A program made the position numbers and the translations under genes. From the NCBI GenBank assembly GCA_034429715.1, contig DAOUFR010000061.1:25896-89895 (forward strand): a DNA stretch of 64,000 nt, in the 5' to 3' direction. The notes below the pieces were generated by a model. The model was not told where the DNA came from, did not search any database, and saw only the letters and a list, made by a program, of their open reading frames with translations. Positions within the stretch are counted from its first letter, which is position 1, and the number at the start of each line of letters is the position of its first letter. Below, piece by piece: positions 7,859 through 16,603 of this stretch. Source of the DNA: CAIMUM01 sp034429715. GTDB lineage: Bacteria; Chloroflexota; Dehalococcoidia; GIF9; UBA5629.

Positions 7859-8713
7859 ATGGCATCGATCGACCTCAGCTATTTTTCGCGGGGAGACGTC
7901 TCAAGCAGTTTCAAGAAAGAAGTCTCCCAAGTCCTCAATGACTGCTACGGACGCTTTGCTGAAAAAGTCCCTTACAAAATCGAGATATATGCATTCGACA
8001 AGGAGGACAACCTCTCCAGCTTCCTGCGCGAAGAAAAATTCAAGCTCGGCCTATCTTTCAATACTGTGGATGACGCTTCCGCCTGTACTCACGAAGTGTT
8101 GCGAGGTTATCCCCGACTATTGCTCTGCCAGGAAAGGCTGCTGAAATACAGCAAGCAGGCCAGGGCAGGGGCGATGAGACACGAAGCGGCACATACAATA
8201 CTGCACGGTGCGCTGGAGTACAGTATTTTCCAGATTCCTGAGGATTGCCGCCATACGGCTACGATAAAAGGTATCGAAAACGAGAAACTTGAAGAGGTTT
8301 TTTTTCAATTATCGCTGGGTATCAAAGACTTCGAGGCGACCAGGTTCCTGATCCAGCATGATTTTATCAATTGCCAGTTCCACTACGCCATGGAGTGGAT
8401 AAAACCTGCTGAGGACGATAAAACAGCCTGGACCATCTCGCGGACGAACAGGCAAACAAAGTTCGTCTATGAGAGCGCATTGATGAGGCCGATACTTTTT
8501 ACGGACCCACTCCTTTCACTGCCGAAAACAAAGAAAGTGCCGGCAGAAATGCAATTACAGCTTAGTGTAAGGATGGAGCAGATGATCGCTCTGCTGGGTG
8601 AAGCCGAGGAAAACAAGGTGCTAAAAGTAGCCGGCTCGATTATTGAAACGCTGAGCGAGGATACGCACAATAACATTGATGCAGCTTTTCATCAACTTAT
8701 GGGCTTGATCTAA
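7859..8713 (+). CDS. putative cytoplasmic zincin metalloprotease (HEAAH)
   Basis: This 284-residue protein has no signal peptide or membrane segment. Near residue 105 it reads AGAMRHEAAHTILHG, an HExxH zinc site in a helix; a third ligand may be a Glu in EKLEEVFFQ or KDFEAT about 45-60 residues later. I do not recognise a named family. ATG 7859 is preferred over TTG 7835 because the TTG lies inside the promoter spacer. The MBL hydrolase gene follows 26 bases downstream, so both may be cotranscribed. Peptidase activity is inferred from the motif only. Confidence 0.7.
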   Translation: MASIDLSYFSRGDVSSSFKKEVSQVLNDCYGRFAEKVPYKIEIYAFDKEDNLSSFLREEKFKLGLSFNTVDDASACTHEVLRGYPRLLLCQERLLKYSKQARAGAMRHEAAHTILHGALEYSIFQIPEDCRHTATIKGIENEKLEEVFFQLSLGIKDFEATRFLIQHDFINCQFHYAMEWIKPAEDDKTAWTISRTNRQTKFVYESALMRPILFTDPLLSLPKTKKVPAEMQLQLSVRMEQMIALLGEAEENKVLKVAGSIIETLSEDTHNNIDAAFHQLMGLI

Positions 8714-8739
8714 AAAGCATATATCTTCTTAATAAGCAG

Positions 8740-9471
8740 GTGGTTATGCAGTATCACAAATCAGTCAGACTTCTGGACAATTTATACTGTTATGTTTGGT
8801 CCGGTATGGGCAATAACTGTAACACATGCGTTTTAACCGGCGTTCTCAACGGAGACAAACCGCACGTGATCATCGATCCCGGGCACATAAGCAACGAGGC
8901 CGACGAGGACTGCCTGGGCAGCCTGAACCAATCCTTGAAGGCGGACCATATTCAACTGAAGGATATAGGTCTGATCATCAACACTCACAGCCACCCCGAC
9001 CACTGTCAATCCAACGAGGAGATAATAAATATCAGCGGCGCAGCTGTGACCATGTCAGAGGAGGAAAACGCATTTAGAACAACCGCCGGGGATCGGATGT
9101 ACACTATGTTCGGCATGAGAGCCCCCAAATTTGATCCACTCTTTTTCCTGAAGGAGGGAGATGTCAAGCTGGGCAAAGATGATTTCAATATGCAGGTACT
9201 TCTATGCCCCGGCCATTCGCCCGGATCGGTCTGCCTCTATCTACCTGACAGCAAAGTACTCATCACCGGCGATGTCGTCTTCTACATGAGTGTGGGCAGG
9301 ACCGACTTCCCCGGCGGGAGCACCAGATTGTTGCAAAAGAGCATAGAACGGCTATCAAAACTTGATGCGGAATTCCTGGTTCCGGGGCACAACACTGAGC
9401 CGAACGGGGTGATGCGGGGCAGGGATATGATAAAGCGTAATTTCCAGGCGGTTAAAATGTTCTTCGAATAG
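8740..9471 (+). CDS. metallo-beta-lactamase-fold hydrolase
   Basis: This 243-residue protein has the MBL metal site THSHPDHCQ near residue 82, LCPGHSPGSVCLY with the next histidine, ITGDVVF with the bridging aspartate, and LVPGHN with the last histidine. The set and the length resemble glyoxalase II-like hydrolases, though thioesterase specificity cannot be inferred. GTG 8740 or ATG 8746 could be the start; AGGTGG overlaps the GTG. The downstream gene begins 5 bases after the stop, indicating an operon. Confidence 0.88.
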   Translation: MVMQYHKSVRLLDNLYCYVWSGMGNNCNTCVLTGVLNGDKPHVIIDPGHISNEADEDCLGSLNQSLKADHIQLKDIGLIINTHSHPDHCQSNEEIINISGAAVTMSEEENAFRTTAGDRMYTMFGMRAPKFDPLFFLKEGDVKLGKDDFNMQVLLCPGHSPGSVCLYLPDSKVLITGDVVFYMSVGRTDFPGGSTRLLQKSIERLSKLDAEFLVPGHNTEPNGVMRGRDMIKRNFQAVKMFFE

Positions 9472-9476
9472 CTTGG

Positions 9477-10157
9477 ATGACTATGGAAGCTGACGAGAAA
9501 ATAAGATCGGCTATTGAGAACACCCTGGTCCTGCGTCCGCCCAGACAGCAGCTGGCTACTTTCGGGATTACCAACGTCTATTATTACATGATCACCGAAC
9601 TCATGCATGAGGTAAACGTAGTCAGGGAAGGGAGAGTAATAGCAGCAAGGCCCAAAATAGTTACACCCACTTACCTCATCAATGTTGAAGGCTTCAGCGG
9701 ACCTGCCAGGCGTTTTATACAGATGGCTGCAGAGCAGAATCCGCATGAACCGGGCATTCTGTATTCGTATAAAAATGAAACGGGTGAGATGAATATCGTC
9801 TCAGAGCCGCTGGGTAATATCCTTGATAATATCAACAGGCGTATCGATAACCGCAACGATCCGCTCAGCGCGATCATCAAAGGGGTCGAGGAGTTGTGGG
9901 ATGTTTCACTCATGAAATTTACATTTGAGCTCACGAGGACCTCGGCCTACCGCAATTTATCCGAGTTCTACGGCCGGGGCAGACTGGCGGCAGATAACCA
10001 GGGGGTCCCGCGGGATGCGCGCGAGAACATCGAAGAGCTTTTCGAGATGGCCGGAAAAGATCCCTCCTACGCGCCTGAGCTGGTTAGCGAGCTTCATCGC
10101 TGGAACCTGTGGAGCGCATACCAGGACCGCTTTCTCAATCTCTTCAAGAGATCCTGA
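9477..10157 (+). CDS. conserved hypothetical protein
   Basis: This 226-residue soluble protein has no signal peptide or membrane segment. It contains a central segment, FIQMAAEQNPHEPGILYSY, and a charged helical C-terminus ending WSAYQDRFLNLFKRS. I recognise no catalytic motif. It starts 5 bases after the MBL hydrolase and is probably cotranscribed with it and the zincin. Real coding status is supported by length, codon periodicity and tight spacing. Confidence 0.75.
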   Translation: MTMEADEKIRSAIENTLVLRPPRQQLATFGITNVYYYMITELMHEVNVVREGRVIAARPKIVTPTYLINVEGFSGPARRFIQMAAEQNPHEPGILYSYKNETGEMNIVSEPLGNILDNINRRIDNRNDPLSAIIKGVEELWDVSLMKFTFELTRTSAYRNLSEFYGRGRLAADNQGVPRDARENIEELFEMAGKDPSYAPELVSELHRWNLWSAYQDRFLNLFKRS

Positions 10158-10196
10158 GATCCTATGTAGCCCCGGGCGCCGGTAACATTGTTCCTG

Positions 10197-10225
10197 TTGA
10201 CAATATTCAGAAAGCGTTATATATT
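10197..10225 (+). promoter_or_regulatory. near-consensus sigma70-type promoter
   Basis: TTGACA (10197-10202), exactly 17 bases, then TATATT (10220-10225). Transcription should start near 10232, about 17 bases before the winged-helix gene. Confidence 0.72.
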
Positions 10226-10248
10226 ACTCGAGCTTACATAAAATATGA

Positions 10249-10548
10249 ATGAGAACACAGCCAGGCCGGCAAATGAATCAACGGCGGTCTAACATTGAAA
10301 TAATCAGCGAAATGCTGAGGATTGGTGCTGAGGGGGCAGGCAAAACCGAGATCATGTACAGCGCCAATATGAGCTACAGGCAGTTGCAGAAATATCTTAA
10401 ATTCATGATGGCACAGGGCCTGATAGATCAGATCGAGGTTGGCAACCCATCGATTACCTTCATCGTTACCGAAAAAGGCCACGGCCTGCGGCGCAGTATT
10501 GAGACCGTTTTAGAGGTCCTGAAATTCAACATAACGGAAGAAAAATAA
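10249..10548 (+). CDS. small winged-helix DNA-binding protein
   Basis: This 99-residue protein reads as a single winged helix: helix RRSNIEIISEMLRIG, turn TEIMYSANMSYRQLQKYLKFM (recognition helix), then wing strands NPSITFIVTEKG and a C-terminal helix. It resembles the ArnR1/archaeal-type wHTH or PadR-like regulators. ATG 10249 follows the strong promoter; ATG 10273 is an alternative that loses only the unstructured tail. An out-of-frame ATG at 10245 gives a 15-codon dead end. The RHH-like gene follows 17 bases after the stop. Confidence 0.82.
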   Translation: MRTQPGRQMNQRRSNIEIISEMLRIGAEGAGKTEIMYSANMSYRQLQKYLKFMMAQGLIDQIEVGNPSITFIVTEKGHGLRRSIETVLEVLKFNITEEK

Positions 10549-10565
10549 GATCGGAGGAGATGCGT

Positions 10566-10892
10566 ATGACGGAAAAAAGGATGCTGATATTGGATGCGGC
10601 TACGGTCAGGAAAATCGATGAGAACCGAGGTGACATGAGCGTCTCCGAGTTCATCAATATTCTTATCGACAGCCACCTGGACGAGCCCGCTGCCAGCCAG
10701 CAAAGCGACCTGGTCACCAAAGAGGAGTTTCACCATTTCGAGGAAGGGATCAGAGACCTCCTGCGGAGCTTCCTCGAGTTCTTCCTCAGCTATGGCCTCG
10801 AACTGGGTAAACAGCCTACCGACGGGGAATTGGATAAGTTAAGCTTCAAACTCCAGGGTTTGACCAAGTCCAGCAAGACCAAGAAACTGTAA
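10566..10892 (+). CDS. putative ribbon-helix-helix protein
   Basis: This 108-residue protein starts with a possible ribbon-helix-helix: strand MLILDAATVRKI, then SVSEFINILIDSHL, the pattern of MetJ/CopG-type DNA-binding proteins. The remaining part is helical (GIRDLLRSFLEFFLSYG) and could mediate oligomerisation. ATG 10566 is selected because GGAGG ends 8 bases upstream; ATG 10560 abuts the Shine-Dalgarno. It is probably cotranscribed with the winged-helix gene, giving a two-regulator unit without an obvious target. Confidence 0.7.
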   Translation: MTEKRMLILDAATVRKIDENRGDMSVSEFINILIDSHLDEPAASQQSDLVTKEEFHHFEEGIRDLLRSFLEFFLSYGLELGKQPTDGELDKLSFKLQGLTKSSKTKKL

Positions 10893-11043
10893 TACAAGAC
10901 GCGCGCAAGCAAGCCGGTCATTTAACCCCCCATTTATTCATCAAACTTCGTACGTGATGGAACTCTTTTCTAGAACATAATCTCTTCCAAATTCACTTTA
11001 ATCGTGCCATAGTGTACCTGTTCATACATGACGGAGGTGAACT

Positions 11044-12714
11044 ATGCCTACGATTAAAGAGTTATTGCGCACGGGCCGCAGAGAGGAACTGTGGCAGATG
11101 TGCTGCGGTTTTCTTGACCTCAACATAGAGCAATTTATGTCAATCCAGAGAAGGCTGCTGCTTGAGCAGATCGAGCTTCTCAACCAGTCCAACCTCGGCA
11201 AGAAAATAATGGGCGGCCTTGTCCCACAAGACATGGATGAATTCAGGAAGAGGGTGCCTCTTACGACTTATAAAGATTACTGTCCCGAGCTATCTGAAAA
11301 ACAGGAAGACCAGCTTCCGGTAAAACCACTTCTCTGGCAGCATACTTCAGGCAGGGCGGTAGAATATCCATTTAAATGGGAAAGTATTAAGTGGGTCCCC
11401 ATAACTCCTGCGTATTGCCGAGAACTGGCTACGCTCGGCACTGCATGTGCCATTTTTGCCAGCTGCAAAGGCAAAGGCGACGTCTCAGCCATGAAGAAAA
11501 ATCTGAAATACATTTATGCAGTTGCTCCAAGACCCTATACTTCCGGAACTTTTGCATATTTAGCTTCTACCGAGGTTGAAGGTATCAGTCTGCCTCCTCT
11601 CGAACTGGCAGAGAAACTCTCCTTTGAGGAACGCATTGCCCTAAGCTTCAAACAAGCTCTATCTCAGGGATTTGATTTCTACTTTGGCGTGTCGGTAGCC
11701 CTGGTCGCCATCGGAGAAAGGATGGGACAACAGCTCGACAAAGTTGATGTCAAAGCTCTATTGAAGCAACCAAAAGCACTGATGCGCCTATCCAAGGGTT
11801 TAATTAAGAGCAAGCTTGCGGGTCGCAAGTTACAGCCAAAAGACCTGTGGAACGTGAAAGGAATAATGGGTAGCGGTACCGATGGTACTATTTTTAAGGA
11901 TCTTATTAAAGATACCTGGGGTAAATATCCGCTCAATACCTATGTCAGCACTGAAGCAGGAATAGTCGCTACTCAAACCTGGGATTATGGGAGCATGACT
12001 TTTACTCCAAGTCTCAATTTCCTGGAGTTCATTCCGGAGGCTGAGTATTCCAGATGGCAAACAGATAAGTCGTACATACCAAAATGTGTGTTATTCGATG
12101 AATTGAAAGCGGGAGAAAAATACGAACTCGTAATCTCGAATTTCCATGGAGGACCTCTTATTCGCTATCGCACAGGCGACGTTATTAAAATAACCTCTAT
12201 GAAAAACAGCAGTTTGAATATCAGCTTACCGCAAATGGAGTTCGAGGGTAGGGTTGATGATATCATGGATATTGGCGGTTTTATCCGGCTCACAGAAAAA
12301 GTGATCTGGCAGGCCGTAAGCGATGCAGGCGTACCCTACGTCGATTGGGCGGCACGCAGGGAGATGAGAAACAATCTTCCGATATTGCATCTATATGTCG
12401 AACTGAAAGATCAGGAATATGCAGATGGACAGAGTATTGCGAAAAGCGTCTATGCACAGTTGAAAAAAATGGATGAGGATTTCATGTATGGGAACGTTGA
12501 AGGCGTTTTAAACACCATGCCGATAGAGGTTACTCTGCTTCCAAGGGGGGCTTTTGATAACTACCTTTCTCTGCGCAAGGCAGAGGGAGCTGATCTGGCG
12601 CATTTGAAGCCCAAACATATCAATCCACCTGATAGGGAACTCGCAATTCTTACGAAGCAGCCGGCGGTCCCCCATGTCAGTAAGGTCACGGTTGGGGCAC
12701 CATCTGCAAGCTAA
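11044..12714 (+). CDS. GH3-family acyl-adenylating enzyme
   Basis: This 556-residue protein matches the GH3 family of the adenylate-forming superfamily, whose plant members conjugate amino acids to jasmonate or auxin. ATP-binding motif regions seen are HTSGRAVEYPFK, YVSTEAG and YRTGDVIKI, in the usual order. GGAGGTGA lies 4 bases before the ATG. Bacterial homologues are poorly characterised; a carboxylate adenylation reaction is expected, but substrate and acceptor are unknown. It is a single-gene unit followed by a strong terminator. Its A+T content appears higher than that of most neighbouring genes. Confidence 0.85.
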   Translation: MPTIKELLRTGRREELWQMCCGFLDLNIEQFMSIQRRLLLEQIELLNQSNLGKKIMGGLVPQDMDEFRKRVPLTTYKDYCPELSEKQEDQLPVKPLLWQHTSGRAVEYPFKWESIKWVPITPAYCRELATLGTACAIFASCKGKGDVSAMKKNLKYIYAVAPRPYTSGTFAYLASTEVEGISLPPLELAEKLSFEERIALSFKQALSQGFDFYFGVSVALVAIGERMGQQLDKVDVKALLKQPKALMRLSKGLIKSKLAGRKLQPKDLWNVKGIMGSGTDGTIFKDLIKDTWGKYPLNTYVSTEAGIVATQTWDYGSMTFTPSLNFLEFIPEAEYSRWQTDKSYIPKCVLFDELKAGEKYELVISNFHGGPLIRYRTGDVIKITSMKNSSLNISLPQMEFEGRVDDIMDIGGFIRLTEKVIWQAVSDAGVPYVDWAARREMRNNLPILHLYVELKDQEYADGQSIAKSVYAQLKKMDEDFMYGNVEGVLNTMPIEVTLLPRGAFDNYLSLRKAEGADLAHLKPKHINPPDRELAILTKQPAVPHVSKVTVGAPSAS

Positions 12715-12733
12715 CAAGTAATACACTGACCAA

Positions 12734-12767
12734 AAGGGCAGCCTCAAGAAGGCTGCCCTTCTTTTTT
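12734..12767 (+). terminator. intrinsic terminator after GH3 gene
   Basis: An 8-base-pair perfect stem GGGCAGCC / GGCTGCCC (12736-12743 with 12751-12758), extended by AA/TT, has a 7-base loop and is followed by CTTTTTT. Classic rho-independent form. Confidence 0.92.
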
Positions 12768-12813
12768 ACCTCCCACTATCTACACCAGGCTGAGCATTGA
12801 TAATACAAACATC

Positions 12814-12842
12814 TTGACATTTTAAGTATGCACATTCATAAT
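12814..12842 (+). promoter_or_regulatory. promoter for GGDEF/HD-GYP gene
   Basis: TTGACA (12814-12819), 17 bases, CATAAT (12837-12842). The -10 overlaps the ATG at 12841, so if this promoter is used translation must start downstream, at 12871. Confidence 0.65.
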
Positions 12843-12870
12843 GAATCTATTCGTATTTACGAAATACTAT

Positions 12871-15800
12871 ATGAATGTTCATTCTTTAATTCCTCTGCTG
12901 GCATCAATCGCATACATACCCCTCCTGATTTTGCTTTGTGCCAATCGGCCGTGGGACAAGCGAAAAAAGACGTTTGCGCTATTCCTTCTCTTCATAATGT
13001 TCTGGTGCTTCGGCGGCTTCCTGTTCCGAAGCGACTTTTTGGCCGATGAAAAAATTTATATAGCCAGAGCAGTCATGTGTTTTCTCACGTTGGGTGTCAC
13101 TTCAATGCACTATTTCTTAAGGACCTACTATGAAACCAAACCTGTAGGATTTCCTGTGGCATGGTTGTTGACAGGGCTCTCACTTATCTTGATACTCGCA
13201 TTTATTCCTGAGAATGTTATTAAAGACGTAAGTTATAAACCTGTATACGGTGTCTGGATCATCCCGCTTACAATATATGGATTTGGTCTGTTGTCCAGGG
13301 ATATTTATTTACTAACGAAGAAGCTTCAATCAATTATCGATCCGGTTTTTCGCAATCAGATTTTCTACCTCATATTGGGAATGTCAATTTCAATAATTTT
13401 TGTTTGTTTTTCCTTCATAGAAATAGGGCAGGAAATCCCTATTACACAAATTGGTAATTTCCTGACCGCTCTGATTCTAACTTACGCAGTAATTCGACAC
13501 CAGTTAATGGACCTGCGTCTGGTATTACGTCGTGGATTAATCGCACTGTCCATGGTGGCAATTAGCGCAGGTGTTTATCTGTTGCTATATCTGGCAAGCC
13601 AATTTCTATTTCATATTGAAATTGTTAGCACAAGTTTTATTTTCGGCCTGGTTGTTGCGCTCACCATAGCTTTCATAGTTTTCAATTTAAGGCATGTAAT
13701 AGAAAGTAGAATAGATAAGCTGTTCTACGGCGATAGCTATAGTTACCGTCAGTCACTAAATGATTTTGTCCGAAATCGCATAAAGGGAGTTATAAATCTG
13801 GATGATCTGGGCAATGACCTCCTCGCATTATTGTGTGGCGCGTTCGCGTGCAGGCAATCCTTACTATTGCTCCCACAAGAGGACTCAAAGGATTTCTATA
13901 TTAAGTATTGCTCACCCTATACAAATGACATTCCCCCATTGGTTATTAGTAGTGATAGTCCTATTATCACTTTACTGAAAAGAGATAATACATATTTACC
14001 CAAAGAAAAACTCGATACGTTACCCGAATTAAAGGGACTCTGGAAAGAGGAACGGGATAATATCCTGAATATTAATGCACAATTATTCCTTCCAATAAAT
14101 AGCCGCGGGACGGTTGTCGGAATACTCGTACTAAGCGAAAAACTAAATAAACGAAGATATACGCTGGAAGATATCAACCTCGCTGAAAGAATAGTCAGGG
14201 ATATCGCTACCAGTCTGGAAAAAGAATACCTGCAGGACCAGTTGCGCAAGCGCGAGCAGGAGTTATCTCTCGTCAACCAATTGTCAGCGGTGATCTCATC
14301 CAGCCTCAATATACAGGATGTCTACGACGCTTTTGCAGATGAACTGCAGGAAGTGGTTGAGGCAGACTACACTGCGATCTGCCTGATTGAGGAAAACGAG
14401 ATATATTTTGCCGCAGTATCGTCCGATGTCGGCTCTGCATGGAACACGGGGCAAAAAATACCCCTGCCCGGCACCACTGCTGAATGGGTCTTCCTCAACA
14501 AGCGTTCATTCTATGAACGCGACCTTTCCCAGAGCAGCAGATTCTGGACCGGAGAAGACCACGCCAAACGCGGGATCAAATCGATACTTTATCTGCCTCT
14601 CGTAAATAAGGGAGTGGTGATAGGAGTTTTGCTGGTCGGAAGCAAGAAGGCTGCGGCTTATAGCCCCGAGCAGACGATCTTGCTCGAGCACCTTGCATCA
14701 CAGATTGCAGCTCCCATTGAAAACAGCCGCCTCTTTACCAAATCGGAGGAGATTGCGCGCATCGACGGTATCACCGAGCTTTTCAACCGCCGCCATTTCG
14801 ACGAAAGGATGCGCGAGGAGATAGACCGCCACTCGAGATACGGTGATATCCTCTCGATATTGCTGATCGATCTGGATAACTTCAAGAAATACAACGATAC
14901 ATTCGGACACCTTGCCGGCGATCGACTCCTGGTCCAGGCAGCCGGAATAATAAAAAGCTCCATAAGGTCATCGGACCAGGCTTTCAGGTATGGAGGAGAT
15001 GAATTTGCGGTGATACTCCCTAACTCTTCCACCATGGACTCCTTCAGCGTTGCCGAGCGCATGCGCGAGAGGATAGCTGAAGCAATGGCAGCGCGGCAGC
15101 TCGATATATCGGTCAGCATCGGGGTCGCATCCTGGCCTGGCGACGGGAGTACACTTGATGAGCTTTGTTACGCGGCCGATATGGCGCTCTACTATGCCAA
15201 GCGTACAGGGCAGAATAGGACGTCTATAGCATCGCGCACTCTTTTCTCACTTAATGAGCCCAGCGTCAGCGTAAATTCGGAAGCAGAAGTACTGAGCACC
15301 ATATATGCGCTGGCGGCGACACTGGAGGCGAGGGATAAATTTACCTACGGTCATTCACGCCGTGTAAGCCGTTATGCTGTTGCCGTAGCAGAAAAACTGA
15401 ACCTGGCGCCGGAACAGGTGACACTGGTCAGCGCGGCAGCGCTCCTGCACGATATCGGGAAAGTGGGCATACCGGACAGCGTGCTCAACAAAAGCGAGAA
15501 ACTGCTGGATGAGGAGTGGGAATTGCTAAAGCAGCACCCCCGACTATCAGCTACTATTGTGGGGCACGTCCCGAGCCTGAGCGCCTGCCTGGCTGCCGTA
15601 AAGCACCACCATGAGCGATGGGACGGCAAGGGTTACCCGGCAGGACTGAAAGGAGAGACGATCCCCATTGAAGCGCGCATACTGTGCGTTACCGATGCAT
15701 TCGAGGCCATGATATCGGAGCGGCCTTATCGCTCGGCACTTACTTTCAAGCAGGCCATCGCCGAAATGGAAAAATGCGCCGGCACGCAATTCGATCCTAA

Positions 15801-15891
15801 TATCGTCAGGATCTTTATACCGATAGTGCTTTCAACAGCGCCCGATGATATCGAGCTCGAGATGCAACGGGTCCGCCAGGAGACCGATTAA
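12871..15891 (+). CDS. membrane GAF-GGDEF-HD-GYP cyclic-di-GMP enzyme
   Basis: This 1006-residue protein begins with about eight or nine membrane segments resembling a histidine-kinase 7TM sensor. Two GAF-like domains follow (about 300-450 and 470-620), then GGDEF near 707 and HD-GYP near 850-960. The cyclase motif RYGGDEF is intact, with the inhibitory site RSSD five residues upstream. The phosphodiesterase has HDIGKVGIP and HHHERWDGKGYP, also intact. It could both make and break c-di-GMP, switched by membrane or GAF ligands. ATG 12871 is preferred because the -10 box overlaps ATG 12841. Its stop overlaps that of the convergent methyltransferase. Confidence 0.93.
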   Translation: MNVHSLIPLLASIAYIPLLILLCANRPWDKRKKTFALFLLFIMFWCFGGFLFRSDFLADEKIYIARAVMCFLTLGVTSMHYFLRTYYETKPVGFPVAWLLTGLSLILILAFIPENVIKDVSYKPVYGVWIIPLTIYGFGLLSRDIYLLTKKLQSIIDPVFRNQIFYLILGMSISIIFVCFSFIEIGQEIPITQIGNFLTALILTYAVIRHQLMDLRLVLRRGLIALSMVAISAGVYLLLYLASQFLFHIEIVSTSFIFGLVVALTIAFIVFNLRHVIESRIDKLFYGDSYSYRQSLNDFVRNRIKGVINLDDLGNDLLALLCGAFACRQSLLLLPQEDSKDFYIKYCSPYTNDIPPLVISSDSPIITLLKRDNTYLPKEKLDTLPELKGLWKEERDNILNINAQLFLPINSRGTVVGILVLSEKLNKRRYTLEDINLAERIVRDIATSLEKEYLQDQLRKREQELSLVNQLSAVISSSLNIQDVYDAFADELQEVVEADYTAICLIEENEIYFAAVSSDVGSAWNTGQKIPLPGTTAEWVFLNKRSFYERDLSQSSRFWTGEDHAKRGIKSILYLPLVNKGVVIGVLLVGSKKAAAYSPEQTILLEHLASQIAAPIENSRLFTKSEEIARIDGITELFNRRHFDERMREEIDRHSRYGDILSILLIDLDNFKKYNDTFGHLAGDRLLVQAAGIIKSSIRSSDQAFRYGGDEFAVILPNSSTMDSFSVAERMRERIAEAMAARQLDISVSIGVASWPGDGSTLDELCYAADMALYYAKRTGQNRTSIASRTLFSLNEPSVSVNSEAEVLSTIYALAATLEARDKFTYGHSRRVSRYAVAVAEKLNLAPEQVTLVSAAALLHDIGKVGIPDSVLNKSEKLLDEEWELLKQHPRLSATIVGHVPSLSACLAAVKHHHERWDGKGYPAGLKGETIPIEARILCVTDAFEAMISERPYRSALTFKQAIAEMEKCAGTQFDPNIVRIFIPIVLSTAPDDIELEMQRVRQETD

Positions 15892-16529
15892 TCCCGCTTA
15901 ACCAGGACGCATATATTGCGTGAAAAGCATTTAAAAGGTAATCTGTAATAGCTTTCCGGCCGCGCTGCCAGCACTTTGAATCCAGCACTGCTGAGCGCCT
16001 TCGCGATTTCAAAATAAGTGAATAGATAGTAGTATCTGTGGATTACCTGATCTCCGGTCTTCCAGGGCACGCGGACCTCTTTGCCTTTACCCAGAAAAAT
16101 CCTCTGCCACCGGTTCCACACGGTGATAAAGGCTTCCCCTCCGGGTTTGAGCACGCGCTTCAGCTCCCGGAAGGCAATATCCCGGCTCTGCCTGCCGGGG
16201 ATGTGATGATAGGTTGCCACAGCTAATGCATAATCGAAAACGCCATCGCAAAAGGGCAATCGAACCGCATCCGCTATTAATAACCGGGGGCTGATGTTAT
16301 GTTTTTCCGCATATTTGACGGCCATCTTGATCATCTGTCCCGATGAATCGAGGCCCCACATCTCAAATTTACCCCTGAAAGGGAGGAAATCCGGGCCGTG
16401 GGCACAGCCGATATTCAACAGCCTTCCCTGCGCCCAACGATCAGCCAGGGATCGTAGTTCAGTCTCAAAGCGGGTCCGGTGCCGGAGGCGGTACCAGCTC
16501 TCCGCTATGTTGTCGTAAGTATTTGAAAT
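15888..16529 (-). CDS. class I SAM-dependent methyltransferase, non-canonical start
   Basis: The SAM site reads LLNIGCAHGPDF (motif I), then WGLDSSGQM, DAVRLPF and RELKRVLKPGG. It resembles the Trm9/ABP140-like small methyltransferases. A TTG at 16418 would start inside motif I and cannot be right. The frame is open to a stop at 16551-16553 and encodes a conserved-looking N-terminus (HISNTYDNIAESWYRLRH), but contains no ATG, GTG or TTG there. An ATT at 16529 lies 7 bases after AAGGA and is the best initiator, giving 213 residues. A sequence error is the alternative. It is divergent from elp3. Confidence 0.75.
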   Translation of the reverse strand: MSNTYDNIAESWYRLRHRTRFETELRSLADRWAQGRLLNIGCAHGPDFLPFRGKFEMWGLDSSGQMIKMAVKYAEKHNISPRLLIADAVRLPFCDGVFDYALAVATYHHIPGRQSRDIAFRELKRVLKPGGEAFITVWNRWQRIFLGKGKEVRVPWKTGDQVIHRYYYLFTYFEIAKALSSAGFKVLAARPESYYRLPFKCFSRNICVLVKRD

Positions 16530-16603
16530 ATGACTGTCCTTGGTGGATTTTTACTTGATTTGCTAAACTTGAACCGCAACCTAAATATATCATAACTGTA
16601 CAT

